Positions 34,541 to 44,667 of a stretch of 64,000 nucleotides of DNA are shown piece by piece; the first letter of the stretch is position 1; each line of letters begins with the position of its first letter. Location: the NCBI RefSeq assembly GCF_022750545.1, contig NZ_PUIC01000003.1, forward strand, positions 466,575-530,574. The letters are read 5' to 3'. Source of the DNA: Caulobacter sp. CCUG 60055 (GTDB taxonomy: Bacteria > Pseudomonadota > Alphaproteobacteria > Caulobacterales > Caulobacteraceae). The translations under genes and the position numbers were made by a program. The notes below the pieces were generated by a model. The model saw only the letters and a list, made by a program, of their open reading frames with translations, did not search any database and was not told the DNA's origin.

Positions 34541-35677
34541 TCAGGCGGTCTTGAGAGCGGGGTGGACGATCTGGCCGCCCTGGACCACCAGGGCCGCCTT
34601 GAGGATCTCGTCCTCGAAGTCGGGGGCCAGGACGCCTTCCTTGTCGACCAGCAGGCCGACGAAGGCGGTCAGGTTGCGGGCGTAGAGGTTGGAGGCGTCG
34701 GCGGCGATCCGGCCGGGCAGGTTGGGAACGCCCGCGATCTTCACGCCGCCGACATCGGCGATCTCGCCGATCTTGGCGCCGGCCACGTTGCCGCCCTGCT
34801 CGATGGCCAGGTCGACGATCACCGAGCCCGGCTTCATCGAGGCCACCTGCTCGGCGCTGACCAGCTTGGGGGCCGGCCGGCCCGGGATCAGGGCGGTGGT
34901 GATGACGATGTCCTGCTTCTTGATGTGCTCGGAGATCAGCGCGGCCTGCTTGGCCTGGTATTCGGCGCTCATCTCCTTGGCGTAGCCGCCGGCGGTCTGG
35001 GCGTTCTTGAACTCCTCGTCCTCGACGGCGAGGAACTTGGCCCCCAGGCTCTCGACCTGCTCCTTGGTCGCCGGCCGCACGTCGGTGGCGGTGACGACGG
35101 CGCCCAGGCGGCGGGCGGTGGCGATGGCCTGCAGGCCGGCGACGCCGACCCCCATGATGAACACCTTGGCGGCGGCGACGGTGCCGGCGGCGGTCATCAT
35201 CATCGGCAGGGCGCGGCCATAGGTCTCGGCCGCCTCGATCACCGCGCGATAGCCGGCGAGGTTGGCCTGGGACGACAGGGCGTCCATGACCTGGGCGCGG
35301 GTGATGCGCGGCACGAACTCCATGGCGAAGGCCGTGGCGCCCTGCTTGGCCAGGGCGTCGAGCAGCGCCCTGTCCTGGTGCGGGTTGAACAGGCCGATGA
35401 CCAGGGCGCCGGGCTTGAGCGCGGCGATCTCCTCGCCGTCCAGGCCGCGCACCTTGAGCACGATGTCGGCGGCCTTCAGGGCGTCGGCGGCGGACTTGGC
35501 GATCGTCGCGCCGGCGGCCTGGTAGTCGGAATCAGGAAAGGAGGCCGCCGCCCCGGCGCCGCTCTCGACGACGAGGGCGAACCCGGCCGAGACCAGCTTC
35601 TTGACCGCCTCGGGCGTTACGGCGACACGGGTCTCGTCCGCTCGACGTTCCTTGGTGACGGCGATGCTTGCGGCCAT
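34541..35677 (-). CDS. pntAA: NAD(P) transhydrogenase subunit alpha part 1 PntAA
   Basis: The 378-residue soluble NAD(H)-binding subunit (dI) has RRADETRVAVTPEAVKKL, the alanine-dehydrogenase-like fold, FAMEFVPRITRAQVMDALSSQANLAGYRAV, the nucleotide-binding GVGVAGLQAIATARRLGAVV and the mobile-loop region EFKNAQTAGGYAKEMS. It is the first gene of the transhydrogenase operon. The 246-bp region upstream is rich in inverted repeats. Confidence 0.96.
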   Translation of the reverse strand: MAASIAVTKERRADETRVAVTPEAVKKLVSAGFALVVESGAGAAASFPDSDYQAAGATIAKSAADALKAADIVLKVRGLDGEEIAALKPGALVIGLFNPHQDRALLDALAKQGATAFAMEFVPRITRAQVMDALSSQANLAGYRAVIEAAETYGRALPMMMTAAGTVAAAKVFIMGVGVAGLQAIATARRLGAVVTATDVRPATKEQVESLGAKFLAVEDEEFKNAQTAGGYAKEMSAEYQAKQAALISEHIKKQDIVITTALIPGRPAPKLVSAEQVASMKPGSVIVDLAIEQGGNVAGAKIGEIADVGGVKIAGVPNLPGRIAADASNLYARNLTAFVGLLVDKEGVLAPDFEDEILKAALVVQGGQIVHPALKTA

Positions 35678-35736
35678 ACGGCTTCCCCTCCCGGCGTCCG
35701 CTTATGTTGAACGCTTGTTTAGGGGAGGTTCTTGCC

Positions 35737-35915
35737 CCTTGTCGAGCCCGACAAGGTTGCGTTGCGAAAAAATCTTGCTGCGATGCGGCGTTCGAAGCGC
35801 GTTCGAACCTTGTCGAGAACGCCGAAATCCGGATCGCCAGGCGGCCTGGCCCGCAACTGGAGCGGATCAGGCGCCCGATCGCGTTTCCCGAGACCGGATC
35901 GGGCGATCCGGTCTC
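35737..35915. repeat. cluster of inverted repeats upstream of the pnt operon
   Basis: The gap between pntAA and the oxidase subunit holds three palindromic elements: CCTTGTCG/CGACAAGG (35737-35744 with 35749-35756), GTTCGAA-GCGCG-TTCGAAC (35790-35808) and an 11-bp stem GAGACCGGATC/GATCCGGTCTC (35890-35900 with 35905-35915, loop GGGC). CCTTGTCGAG recurs directly at 35808-35817. The middle element also fits GTTC-N7-GTTC, the alphaproteobacterial LexA box pattern. No T tract follows any stem. Confidence 0.6.
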
Positions 35916-35923
35916 GACGCGGC

Positions 35924-36151
35924 CTAGTGCTCGGCGGCGGGCTTGTCGCGCAGGACCGCGACGCCGACGGCCACCAGCACGACGGCCGGGATCAGGCCGC
36001 CGATGAAGCCGGCCGAGGTGCAGAACCACAGGGTCAGGGCCAGCACCAGGGCGGCGACGGCCAGCGAGCCCCACTTGGTCATGCCCATGAAGAAATCGTA
36101 GGTCGCGGACTGTTCCTGGATGTCCATTTCGCCGCGGTGATACTCGCCCAT
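35924..36151 (-). CDS. aa3-type cytochrome c oxidase subunit IV
   Basis: This 75-residue single-span protein of the bacterial aa3 oxidase subunit IV family (PF07835 type) opens MGEYHRGEMDIQEQSATYDF, followed by FFMGMTKWGSLAVAALVLAL and two closely spaced hydrophobic stretches. The family accompanies alphaproteobacterial aa3 oxidases, and the protein is dispensable for catalysis in Paracoccus. The ATG at 36149-36151 is preferred over a TTG three codons earlier. No other oxidase gene is nearby. Confidence 0.88.
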   Translation of the reverse strand: MGEYHRGEMDIQEQSATYDFFMGMTKWGSLAVAALVLALTLWFCTSAGFIGGLIPAVVLVAVGVAVLRDKPAAEH

Positions 36152-36287
36152 CGGTGCCAAGTCTCTCAGATGGATAAGGGGAATTCGCCTCGCCGACTAC
36201 ACGATCGGGGCCGCGGGCTCAAGACCGGGCCGTTGCCGCGGGCCGCGCGGCGGGCTAATCGCCACCTTCCTGCATCTGGAGAAGGCC

Positions 36288-37112
36288 ATGAGCCGATCGG
36301 TCGCCCGCGCCCTGCACGGGATCATCAACGCCGTCGTGGCGCCGCAGAACCCCCGCCGCCGGGCCATGACCCTGGCGCGGCTGGTCGAGCGGCTGGACGG
36401 CGAGGCCGCGGCCGTGATCGACACCCGGCGCGGCGCCTTGAAGGTGCTGCCGCTGCGCGGCCCGCACCTGGCGGCCGCGGCCCTCGACTTCGAGCGCGAG
36501 GAGCCCGAGATGCTCGACTGGATCGACGCCATCGCCGCCGGCGAGACTCTGTGGGACGTCGGCGCGGCCACGGGGCTTTTCTCGATGTACGCCGCCCTCA
36601 AGCCCGAGGTGGCGGTGTTCGCCTTCGAGCCCAAGGCCACCAGCTTCGGGGTGCTGATCGAGCACCTGTCGCTCAACGGCCTGGGCGAGCGGGTGTTTCC
36701 CCTGTGCGTGGCCCTGTCCGACGAGACCGGCCTCACCCACCTGTCGCTGGCGGCGATGGCGCCGGGTTCGGGCGGCAATTCGGTCGGCGGCCAGCCCAAC
36801 CAGTTCGGCGAGTTCCAGTCGGTGTTCAGCCAGGGCGTGCCGGCCTACCGCATCGACGACCTGCGCCAGGCTTTCGGCCTGGCCGCGCCCGACCACCTGA
36901 AGATCGACGTCGACGGGGTCGAGGGGCTGATCCTGGCCGGCGCGCCGCAGACCCTGCCCCTGGTCAAGAGCGTGATGGTCGAGGTCGAGGGCGAGAACGC
37001 CGCCGAGGCCGCCACCCGCATCGAGCCGCCGCTGCTGGCCGCCGGCCTGGTCGAGGATGTCGCCGTCCGCGCCAAGGGCTCGGGCCGCAACCGGCTCTAC
37101 GTCCGCCGCTAG
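36288..37112 (+). CDS. FkbM family methyltransferase
   Basis: The 274-residue SAM-dependent methyltransferase has motif I LWDVGAATGLFSMYAA, FAFEPKATSFGVLIEHLSLNG, LSDETGLTHLSL and the FkbM signature LKIDVDGVEGLILAGA. Family members O-methylate sugars or polyketides, and in Caulobacterales often surface polysaccharides. The acceptor cannot be told here. It converges on an alpha/beta hydrolase with stop codons overlapping in CTAG (37109-37112). Confidence 0.9.
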   Translation: MSRSVARALHGIINAVVAPQNPRRRAMTLARLVERLDGEAAAVIDTRRGALKVLPLRGPHLAAAALDFEREEPEMLDWIDAIAAGETLWDVGAATGLFSMYAALKPEVAVFAFEPKATSFGVLIEHLSLNGLGERVFPLCVALSDETGLTHLSLAAMAPGSGGNSVGGQPNQFGEFQSVFSQGVPAYRIDDLRQAFGLAAPDHLKIDVDGVEGLILAGAPQTLPLVKSVMVEVEGENAAEAATRIEPPLLAAGLVEDVAVRAKGSGRNRLYVRR

Positions 37113-38053
37113 CTGGGGGACCAGCCGGCCAGCAGGCCGCGCAGGGCGGCGACGAAGGCCAGGGGCTGGTCGACCATGACGTGGTGGTCGGCGTCGGGAA
37201 CCACCATGGTCTTCACGTCGGCGGGCATGCGGCCGAGCATGTAGTCGACTACCTCGTCGGTCATCAGGTTGGACCGTTCGCCCCAGATCAGGGCCGTCGG
37301 CGCCTTCATGGCCGGCAGCAGGTCGCCGAGGTCGCCCATGCGGAAATTGGTCCACAGCATGGGATCGAATTTCCAGGTCCAGCCCTCGCCGGAGCCGTCC
37401 TCCAGCGGCGCGCGCCTGAGCGAGCGGCGGGCGATGAAGTCGGCCACGAACGGGTTGTCGCAGCCCTGCGGCGGGGCGAAGCGGAAGCGGGCCAGCGCCT
37501 CCTCCAGGGTGGGATAGACGTTGTTGGGCCGCAGGCGCTGGGGCGGGCCGCGCCAGCGCTTCTCCGGGGGCTGCACGCTGGAATCGACCAGCACCGCCGC
37601 CCGCAGCCGCTCGGGGTGGTGGGCGGCGGCGTACATCAGCGGGAAGCCGCCGAAGGAGTGGCCGACCACCACCGGCCGCGCCCCGCCCGCCTCCAGGCCA
37701 GCGGCCTCGGCGGCGGCGAAGATCTCCTCGGCGAACACCGCGCCGGAATATTCCGGCCGCCAGTCCGAGCCGCCCATGCCCGACCACGAGATCGCCGCCA
37801 CCCGCCAGTCGGCGGCGAAGAACGGCGCGATGAAGCTCCACCAGTCGGCGTGGGCGCCGTTGCCGTGCAGGAAGAGAAGGCCCGGCTTGCCGACCTCGCC
37901 CCAGGTCAGGAGTTCGATCCCGGCCCCGGAGACCGGGATGCGCCGCCGCTCCGGCGCCTGGGCGATCGCCTGCTGGAACCAGCGGGGCGCCTCGGGCGTC
38001 TCGCCCCGGAAGCGGGCCAGCGGGGCCGGAAACGGCGTCTGATCGTCGGCCAT
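37109..38053 (-). CDS. alpha/beta hydrolase
   Basis: The 314-residue soluble alpha/beta-fold hydrolase has the oxyanion motif LFLHGNGAHADWW, the aromatic turn SWSGMGGSDWRP, nucleophile elbow GHSFGG, acid in LIWGERSNLM and the catalytic His in PDADHHVMVDQP. It shares the fold but little else with the hydrolase at 31688. The ATG is at 38051-38053. It lies 14 bp after the hotdog thioesterase stop, so the two are cotranscribed. Substrate unknown. Confidence 0.85.
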   Translation of the reverse strand: MADDQTPFPAPLARFRGETPEAPRWFQQAIAQAPERRRIPVSGAGIELLTWGEVGKPGLLFLHGNGAHADWWSFIAPFFAADWRVAAISWSGMGGSDWRPEYSGAVFAEEIFAAAEAAGLEAGGARPVVVGHSFGGFPLMYAAAHHPERLRAAVLVDSSVQPPEKRWRGPPQRLRPNNVYPTLEEALARFRFAPPQGCDNPFVADFIARRSLRRAPLEDGSGEGWTWKFDPMLWTNFRMGDLGDLLPAMKAPTALIWGERSNLMTDEVVDYMLGRMPADVKTMVVPDADHHVMVDQPLAFVAALRGLLAGWSPS

Positions 38054-38067
38054 GTCTGCTCCCCGCC

Positions 38068-38532
38068 CTAGCCCTGGAAGGCTTTCTCGCCCGGACGGGG
38101 CGCGCGCTCGCGCAGGGCCTTGAACACCCCCGTCCCGGTCATCAACATCCGCTCGCCGGCCCAGATGCGGCCGCGCACGGTGAACACGCCGTCGCTCTCG
38201 CCCAGCAGTTCGCCCGCGCCCTCGACCCAGTCGCCCAGCCGGGCGCCGGACAGGAAGTCGCAGGTCAGCCGCACCGTGACCCACGACACCGACCGCTCGA
38301 CCGAGACGACGCGGCCCCAGGCCATGTCGGCGAAGCTCATCAGCATGCCGCCATGACAATTGCCCAGGCCGTTGGTGTGGTGCTCCTCGACCCGGAAGCC
38401 CAGCACGTCGCCTCCGTCGCCGTGACGGTGGTAGAGCGGGCCGATCTGGCGGCCGAACCCGCGCGTCCACGGCAGCACCTCGTAGCCCTCGGGCACGACG
38501 GCGGTCTGGGTGGCGGTGAGATCGTCGGACAT
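38068..38532 (-). CDS. PaaI-type hotdog thioesterase
   Basis: The 154-residue hotdog-fold acyl-CoA thioesterase of the PaaI/4HBT group has the catalytic-helix motif [16 protein letters not shown] and the beta-strand [18 protein letters not shown]. The C-terminus ([25 protein letters not shown]) is typical. The ATG at 38530-38532 replaces a longer open frame that reads into an intergenic repeat. It is upstream of the alpha/beta hydrolase on the same transcript. Confidence 0.86.
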   Translation of the reverse strand: MSDDLTATQTAVVPEGYEVLPWTRGFGRQIGPLYHRHGDGGDVLGFRVEEHHTNGLGNCHGGMLMSFADMAWGRVVSVERSVSWVTVRLTCDFLSGARLGDWVEGAGELLGESDGVFTVRGRIWAGERMLMTGTGVFKALRERAPRPGEKAFQG

Positions 38533-38590
38533 GCGGCCAGCCTTCAAACGTCCGTTCGGACTAGACCCCCGCCGCGGCGGACACAAGCCT

Positions 38591-38645
38591 GACGCCGGGG
38601 AAGCCGCTCCGGCGTCGTCAGCCCGGCCGGAGCGCCCGAAGGGCG
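38591..38645. repeat. intergenic palindromic element
   Basis: GACGCCGG/CCGGCGTC (38591-38598 with 38609-38616) is followed by CGCCC-GAA-GGGCG (38633-38645) and TTTCCGGGATGACAGCG. The composition resembles dispersed extragenic palindromes of alphaproteobacteria. A second copy is not seen in this window. Confidence 0.4.
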
Positions 38646-38680
38646 AGCTTTCCGGGATGACAGCGAAGAGAGGCGCGGCC

Positions 38681-40027
38681 TTAAGCCAGCCCGACCGCCG
38701 CCAGCGCCGCCGTCTGGCGCGCCGCCAGGGCCTCCTCCGAGAAGCCCTCTAGCGAGGCGTTGAACAGGGCGTGCCAGTTGTGCTCGGCGTGCAGGTGCAG
38801 GAAGGCCGCGCCCAGGCCGATGGCCGCCCGGTCCATGAACACGAACTCGCGCGGGATGGTCACGGGCCCCTTTTCCTTCAGGGCCTGGCGCACGCGATAG
38901 GCTTCGCGGCGGCCATAGGCGCCGGGGGCGACGCCGTCGGCGACGGTGCGCTTGCGGTCGTCGAGCAGCGGGCCGTAGATGAAGCGGGCCCAGACGTTGA
39001 GCACGTCGACCAGGTCGTCGTTCAGGCGTGAGAAGCCCCAGCTGCGATAGGCCTCGACCTGCTCGGCCCGATCGTCCTTGAGCAGGGCGCGATAGAGCCT
39101 CACCACGCCGGCGACGAAGCGCGGCGGGAAGATGCGCACGCAGCCGAAGTCGAGCAGGTTCAGCCGCCCGGCGTCCTCGGTGAAGGTGTAGTTGCCCAGG
39201 TGCGGGTCGCCATGGATGACGCCCAGGGTGGTCATCGGCGTCCACCAGGCCTCGAACAGCCGCCTGGCGATGCTGTCGCGGGTCTCCTGCGGGGCGTCCT
39301 TGAAGGCCATCAGGCCGCGGCCGTCCAGCCAGTTCATGGTCAGCAGCCGGCGGGTCGACAGGGTCGATTCGGGAACCGGCACGGCGATGTCGTCGCGGCC
39401 GGAAAAGAAGCCGGCGTAGAGCGCCATGTGCTTGGCCTCGCGCTCGTAGTCCAGCTCCTCGCGCAGGCGCTCGGATATCTCCTCGATGATCTGGCTGGGG
39501 TCGATCGAGCCGTCCATGCGCTTGAACAGGGCGAACACCGCCCGCAGCTGGGCGAGGTCGCTTTCGACCGCGCTCTGCATGTCGGGATATTGCAGCTTCA
39601 CCGCCAGCGGCCGGCCGTCGAGGCTGGTGGCGCGATGGACCTGGCCGAGCGAGGCGGCCGCCGCCGCCTCATGCTCGAAGCTTCCGAAGCGCGCCTGCCA
39701 GTCGGCCCCGAGTTCGGCGGCCATGCGCCGGCGCACGAACGGCCAGCCCATGGCCGGGGCGTTGGTCTGCAGCTCGGCCAGCTCGGCGGCGAACTCCGGC
39801 GGCAGCATGTCGGGCACGGTGGCGAACATCTGGGCCGCCTTCATCAGCGGCCCCTTCAGCTTGCCCAGCGCCTCCTTCAGCGCCTTGGCGTTGCGGGCGT
39901 CGACGTCGTCGCCGCCGAACAGGCGGTTGCGGCCATAGGTCGCCGCCGCCCCCGACAGGCCGACGCCGACCTTGGCGAAGCGGCCGATGCGGCCGGCCAG
40001 GCGGTTACGCTCGGGATCGTCGGTCAT
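38681..40027 (-). CDS. ABC1/UbiB family atypical kinase
   Basis: The 448-residue protein belongs to the ABC1 (AarF/UbiB/ADCK) family of atypical kinases/ATPases linked to coenzyme Q handling. Hallmarks are the KxGQ-equivalent [47 protein letters not shown] (Ala-rich nucleotide loop and Lys), [30 protein letters not shown] and [10 protein letters not shown] (DFG). It lacks the two C-terminal membrane helices of E. coli UbiB, so it is an ADCK3/4-like paralogue. The ATG is at 40025-40027, with an intergenic repeat just upstream. Confidence 0.9.
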   Translation of the reverse strand: MTDDPERNRLAGRIGRFAKVGVGLSGAAATYGRNRLFGGDDVDARNAKALKEALGKLKGPLMKAAQMFATVPDMLPPEFAAELAELQTNAPAMGWPFVRRRMAAELGADWQARFGSFEHEAAAAASLGQVHRATSLDGRPLAVKLQYPDMQSAVESDLAQLRAVFALFKRMDGSIDPSQIIEEISERLREELDYEREAKHMALYAGFFSGRDDIAVPVPESTLSTRRLLTMNWLDGRGLMAFKDAPQETRDSIARRLFEAWWTPMTTLGVIHGDPHLGNYTFTEDAGRLNLLDFGCVRIFPPRFVAGVVRLYRALLKDDRAEQVEAYRSWGFSRLNDDLVDVLNVWARFIYGPLLDDRKRTVADGVAPGAYGRREAYRVRQALKEKGPVTIPREFVFMDRAAIGLGAAFLHLHAEHNWHALFNASLEGFSEEALAARQTAALAAVGLA

Positions 40028-40040
40028 GACAACGCTCCCG

Positions 40041-40193
40041 CTTCCCTCTCCCTCGATGGGAGAGGGGCAGGGGTGAGGGTGAAGGCAGGGCGTTTCAGGA
40101 AGAGATCGGGAGGCGCTCCGCCGGATCGTGAATGATTCTGCGGCGCCGTGGCCGCACCCCCATCCCAACCCTTCCCCCATCGAGGGGGAAGGG
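40041..40193. repeat. composite dispersed palindromic repeat, locus A
   Basis: Two hairpin units face each other. The first is CTCTCCC-TCGAT-GGGAGAG followed by GGGGTGAGGGTG (40041-40081). The second is CACCCCCATCCCAACC followed by CTTCCCCC-AT-CGAGGGGGAAG (40155-40193). The second unit is identical in reverse complement over 39 bp to 60976-61014. The element lies between pepF stop and the ABC1 kinase start, both minus strand. Confidence 0.85.
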
Positions 40194-40211
40194 CTTTGGC
40201 GTGGCGACGCG

Positions 40212-42002
40212 TCACGTCAGGGCCTCGAATTCGTCGACCAGCCGTTCCAGCCGCGCGCAGCCCGCCTGCCAGAACGCCTTCTCGCGCGGATTGAGGCCGA
40301 ACGGCTTCAGCGCCTCGACATAGGTGCGGGTGCCGCCGGCGGCGAGCAGGTCCTCGTACAGCGGTGCGAAAGCCGCCGGGTCCTGGCGGCGCTTCTCGGC
40401 CAGGGCCTCGACCAGCAGGTTCCCGAACGCGTAGGCGTACACGTAGAACGGCGCGTGGGCGAAGTGGCTGACATAGGCCCAATAGTGCTCATAGCCGGGA
40501 TTGAGCGTGATGGCCGGGCCTAGGCTTTCGGCCATCGTCTCCAGCCACAGGGCGCCGATCTGGTCGGGGGCCAGCTCGCCCTCGCGGCGGGCGTCGTGGA
40601 AGCGGGTCTCGAAGCGGTGGAAGGCGATCTGCCGCACCACGGTGTTGAGGCTGTCCTCGATCTTGCCGGCCAGCAGGGCGCGGCGCTCGGCCCCCTTGGC
40701 CTCGGCCAGCAGGCGGTCGAACACCAGCCCCTCGCCGAAGATCGAGGCGGTCTCGGCCAGGGTCAGCGGCGTGTCGGCCAGAAGGGTGCCCAGCGGCGCG
40801 GCCAGGGTCTGGTGCACGGCGTGGCCCAGTTCGTGGGCCAGGGTCAGCACGTCGCGCCGCTCGCCCATGTAGTTCATGAACACATAGGGGTGCCGCTCGG
40901 CCGTCACCGGGTGCGAATAGGCGCCCGACTGCTTGCCGGGGCGCGGGCGCGCGTCGATCCACGGCTTGTCGAAGAAGGTCTCGGCCGCGGTCGCGAACTT
41001 CGGCGCCAGCTCGGCGAAGGAGTCGAGCACGACCGTCCGGGCCTGGCTCCAGTCGTAGCGGACCGGCTCGGCCGTATCGAGCGGGGCGTTGCGGTCCCAG
41101 TGGTCCAGGGTCTCGCGGCCCATGGCCTTGGCCTTCAGCGCATAATAGCGGTGCGACAGGCGCGGATAGGATTCCACCACCGCCGCCTCCAGCGCCTCGA
41201 CCGCGTCGGCGTCGACCTCGTTGGCCAGGTGGCGCGACTGGGCGGGGGTCGCGTAGCGGCGCCAGCGGTCCTCGACCTGCTTTTCGAAGGCCAGGGTGTT
41301 GAGCGCCAGCGCCAGGACCGGCGTGCGTTCCTCCAGCGCCAGGGCCAGGCCCTCGGCGGCCTCCTTGCGCCGCGCCGCGTCCGGGTCGGACAGGCGGTTC
41401 AGCGTCTCGGGCAGGGTCAGATGTTCGTCGCTGACCTCGGCGGTCAGCCGGCCCAGGGTCTCGTCGAACAGGCGGATCCAGTTGCCGACGGCGGGGGAGC
41501 GGTCGACCAGCAGGCGCTCCAGGTCGGACGACAGCTCGTGCGGCCGGGTCAGGCGCACGCGGCGCAGCCAGGGCCGCCAGCGGGCCGCCGCCGGATGGGC
41601 GGCCAGGGCGGCGTCGATCTCGGCCTCTTCGAGCTCGTTCAGCTCCAGGGTGAAGAAGATGCTCTCGGCGGCGATGGCCGACGACTTGGCGCGGATGTCG
41701 GATTCGAACTTGGCCCAGGCCGGGTCGTCGCGGGCGGTCGAGGCGGCCAGCGCGCCATAGGCGCCGACCGACCACAGCCCGTTGGTCGCCGTCTCGTAGA
41801 GGCCGACGCCTTGCTCGATCAGCGCGCCCAGGCGCGGCGGCTTGGCGCGGGCGGCGACGAAGGCGCCCTTGAGCGCGACCAGGGCGTCGTTGGCGGCCTT
41901 GGCGGCGGCCAGGTCGGCGGCGATGCGGGGGTCGTCCCGGCCGGCGTAGAGGTCGTCGAGGCGCCACTCGGGCAGGGCGTCGGTCTTGAGGGGAGCGTTC
42001 AT
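40212..42002 (-). CDS. pepF: M3 family oligoendopeptidase F
   Basis: This 596-residue cytoplasmic zinc metallopeptidase cleaves short peptides. The zinc motif HELGH (in LTLAHELGHAVHQTLA, about residue 386) and a downstream glutamate (ETASIFGEGLVFDRLL) are intact. Also visible are the M3 substrate segment GKQSGAYSHPV and the C-terminal YEHYWAYVSHFAHAPFYVYAYAFG. The ATG at 42000-42002 fits the family start. It stands alone on the minus strand and is divergent from tacA. Confidence 0.94.
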   Translation of the reverse strand: MNAPLKTDALPEWRLDDLYAGRDDPRIAADLAAAKAANDALVALKGAFVAARAKPPRLGALIEQGVGLYETATNGLWSVGAYGALAASTARDDPAWAKFESDIRAKSSAIAAESIFFTLELNELEEAEIDAALAAHPAAARWRPWLRRVRLTRPHELSSDLERLLVDRSPAVGNWIRLFDETLGRLTAEVSDEHLTLPETLNRLSDPDAARRKEAAEGLALALEERTPVLALALNTLAFEKQVEDRWRRYATPAQSRHLANEVDADAVEALEAAVVESYPRLSHRYYALKAKAMGRETLDHWDRNAPLDTAEPVRYDWSQARTVVLDSFAELAPKFATAAETFFDKPWIDARPRPGKQSGAYSHPVTAERHPYVFMNYMGERRDVLTLAHELGHAVHQTLAAPLGTLLADTPLTLAETASIFGEGLVFDRLLAEAKGAERRALLAGKIEDSLNTVVRQIAFHRFETRFHDARREGELAPDQIGALWLETMAESLGPAITLNPGYEHYWAYVSHFAHAPFYVYAYAFGNLLVEALAEKRRQDPAAFAPLYEDLLAAGGTRTYVEALKPFGLNPREKAFWQAGCARLERLVDEFEALT

Positions 42003-42228
42003 GCGTTTCGATATAGCGTGTCGGCCGGCGTCATGCTCGCCCGCGGCGGCGAAAATCCGCCGTCGGGCGGGGCGTCATGGTTCCCGTTTCCTTTCACCCG
42101 GCGGCGGCCGTTAACGCGGGACTCAGGTCTCCTCAACCCGCCCTTTACCCCGGCCCGGTACAACCGTCCCAAAATGAGCCTGATCCGTCACAGAAGCGGA
42201 CAGGCGTGATGGTGCAGGGTGTCTGACA

Positions 42229-43713
<1,485 letters not shown>

Positions 43714-43754
43714 CCCTCCCCCTTGGCGAGCGTGAGGGGCGTCGCCGCCGCATG

Positions 43755-43789
43755 AAAAAACCCTCCCGGCCTTGGGCGCGGGAGGGTTT
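43755..43789. terminator. bidirectional terminator between tacA and trcR
   Basis: An 11-bp stem AAACCCTCCCG/CGGGAGGGTTT (43758-43768 with 43779-43789) is followed on the minus strand by TTTTTT, making a strong terminator for trcR, and by TTT on the plus strand for tacA. Confidence 0.8.
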
Positions 43790-43813
43790 CGACGTCTTTG
43801 GCGTGCGAGGCGC

Positions 43814-44527
43814 TTAGTCCTCGTCGTCGTCGTCGTGGGCCGGGCTGGACGAGCCGAACACGCTGTCGATGGTCGGCTCGGCGCGACGGCCGCCGTGGCG
43901 GTGGTCCTCGTCGTCCTCGATCTCGGGCTCTTCGGCTACGGTCTCGGCGGCGGGGCGCAGGCTCGGCCCGTCGACGATGCCGCGCTTGGCGTCGTCCTTG
44001 GCCTTCTTTTCAGCCGCCTTGCGCACCAGGGCGTCGAGGTCGAGCTGGCCGACCAGGCCCAGCGTCACCGGGTCGACCGGCTTGATGTTGGCCGCGTTCC
44101 AGTGGGTGCGGCCGCGCACCTGCTCGATGGTGGCCTTGGTGGTGCCGAGGATCTTGGAGATCTGGGCGTCGGTCACTTCCGGGTGGTTGCGCAGGAACCA
44201 GGCGATGGCGTCCGGACGGTCCTGGCGGCGCGAGACCGGCGTATAGCGCGGCGCCTTCTTGGCCGGCTTCAGCAGCTCGGCGTGACGCGACTTCTGCGCC
44301 TTCATGCGGTAGTTCGGGTTGGCCTGGGCCGCGTCGAGCTCCTCGCGGCTGAGCTGGCCGTTGGCGATCGGGTCGGCGCCGCGGATGTCGCGCGCCACTT
44401 CGCCGTCGGCGATGCCCTTCACTTCGAGATGGTGCAGGCCGCAGAAGTCGGCGATCTGCTCGAAGGTCAGCGAGGTGTTGTCCACCAGCCAGACGGCCGT
44501 CGCCTTGGGCATCAGGATGTCGGTCAT
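43814..44527 (-). CDS. trcR: cell cycle transcriptional regulator TrcR (DUF1013)
   Basis: The 237-residue DUF1013 protein opens MTDILMPKATAVWLVDNTSL. It contains two helix-turn-helix-like segments (SLTFEQIADFCGLHHLEVKGIADGE, about 18-42, and HPEVTDAQISKILGTTKATIEQVRGR, about 115-140), then a charged linker (KKAKDDAKRG) and a very acidic tail ending in DDDDED. In Caulobacter the family is called TrcR, a conserved cell-cycle-linked transcription factor that associates with RNA polymerase promoters. A stable hairpin lies in the leader. Confidence 0.85.
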   Translation of the reverse strand: MTDILMPKATAVWLVDNTSLTFEQIADFCGLHHLEVKGIADGEVARDIRGADPIANGQLSREELDAAQANPNYRMKAQKSRHAELLKPAKKAPRYTPVSRRQDRPDAIAWFLRNHPEVTDAQISKILGTTKATIEQVRGRTHWNAANIKPVDPVTLGLVGQLDLDALVRKAAEKKAKDDAKRGIVDGPSLRPAAETVAEEPEIEDDEDHRHGGRRAEPTIDSVFGSSSPAHDDDDED

Positions 44528-44555
44528 GGCTCTAGCGAGGCTCCAGAAATGACGG

Positions 44556-44577
44556 CGCCCGGCCTTTCGGCCGGGCG
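44556..44577 (-). promoter_or_regulatory. leader hairpin upstream of trcR
   Basis: A 9-bp perfect stem CGCCCGGCC/GGCCGGGCG with loop TTTC lies 28 bp before the trcR ATG, upstream of its coding strand start. There is no T tract. Further upstream (about 44590-44612) is the inverted repeat GGAAC-N10-GTTCC around TTATAT. Attenuation, mRNA stability or autoregulation are possible roles. Confidence 0.4.
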
Positions 44578-44667
44578 GGTATGTAACCGGAACATATAAT
44601 GCGGTTCCGTCGCCAAGGGAAATGCCGAATCGAGTCAGCGGGTTCCCTGGCCTCGGACGCGGGCGGC

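Noticed and set aside
42003..42228. CtrA box upstream of tacA
   Set aside because: tacA is CtrA-controlled in Caulobacter, but only a single GTTAAC half site (near 42110) is present and no TTAA-N7-TTAA pair, so no site is called.
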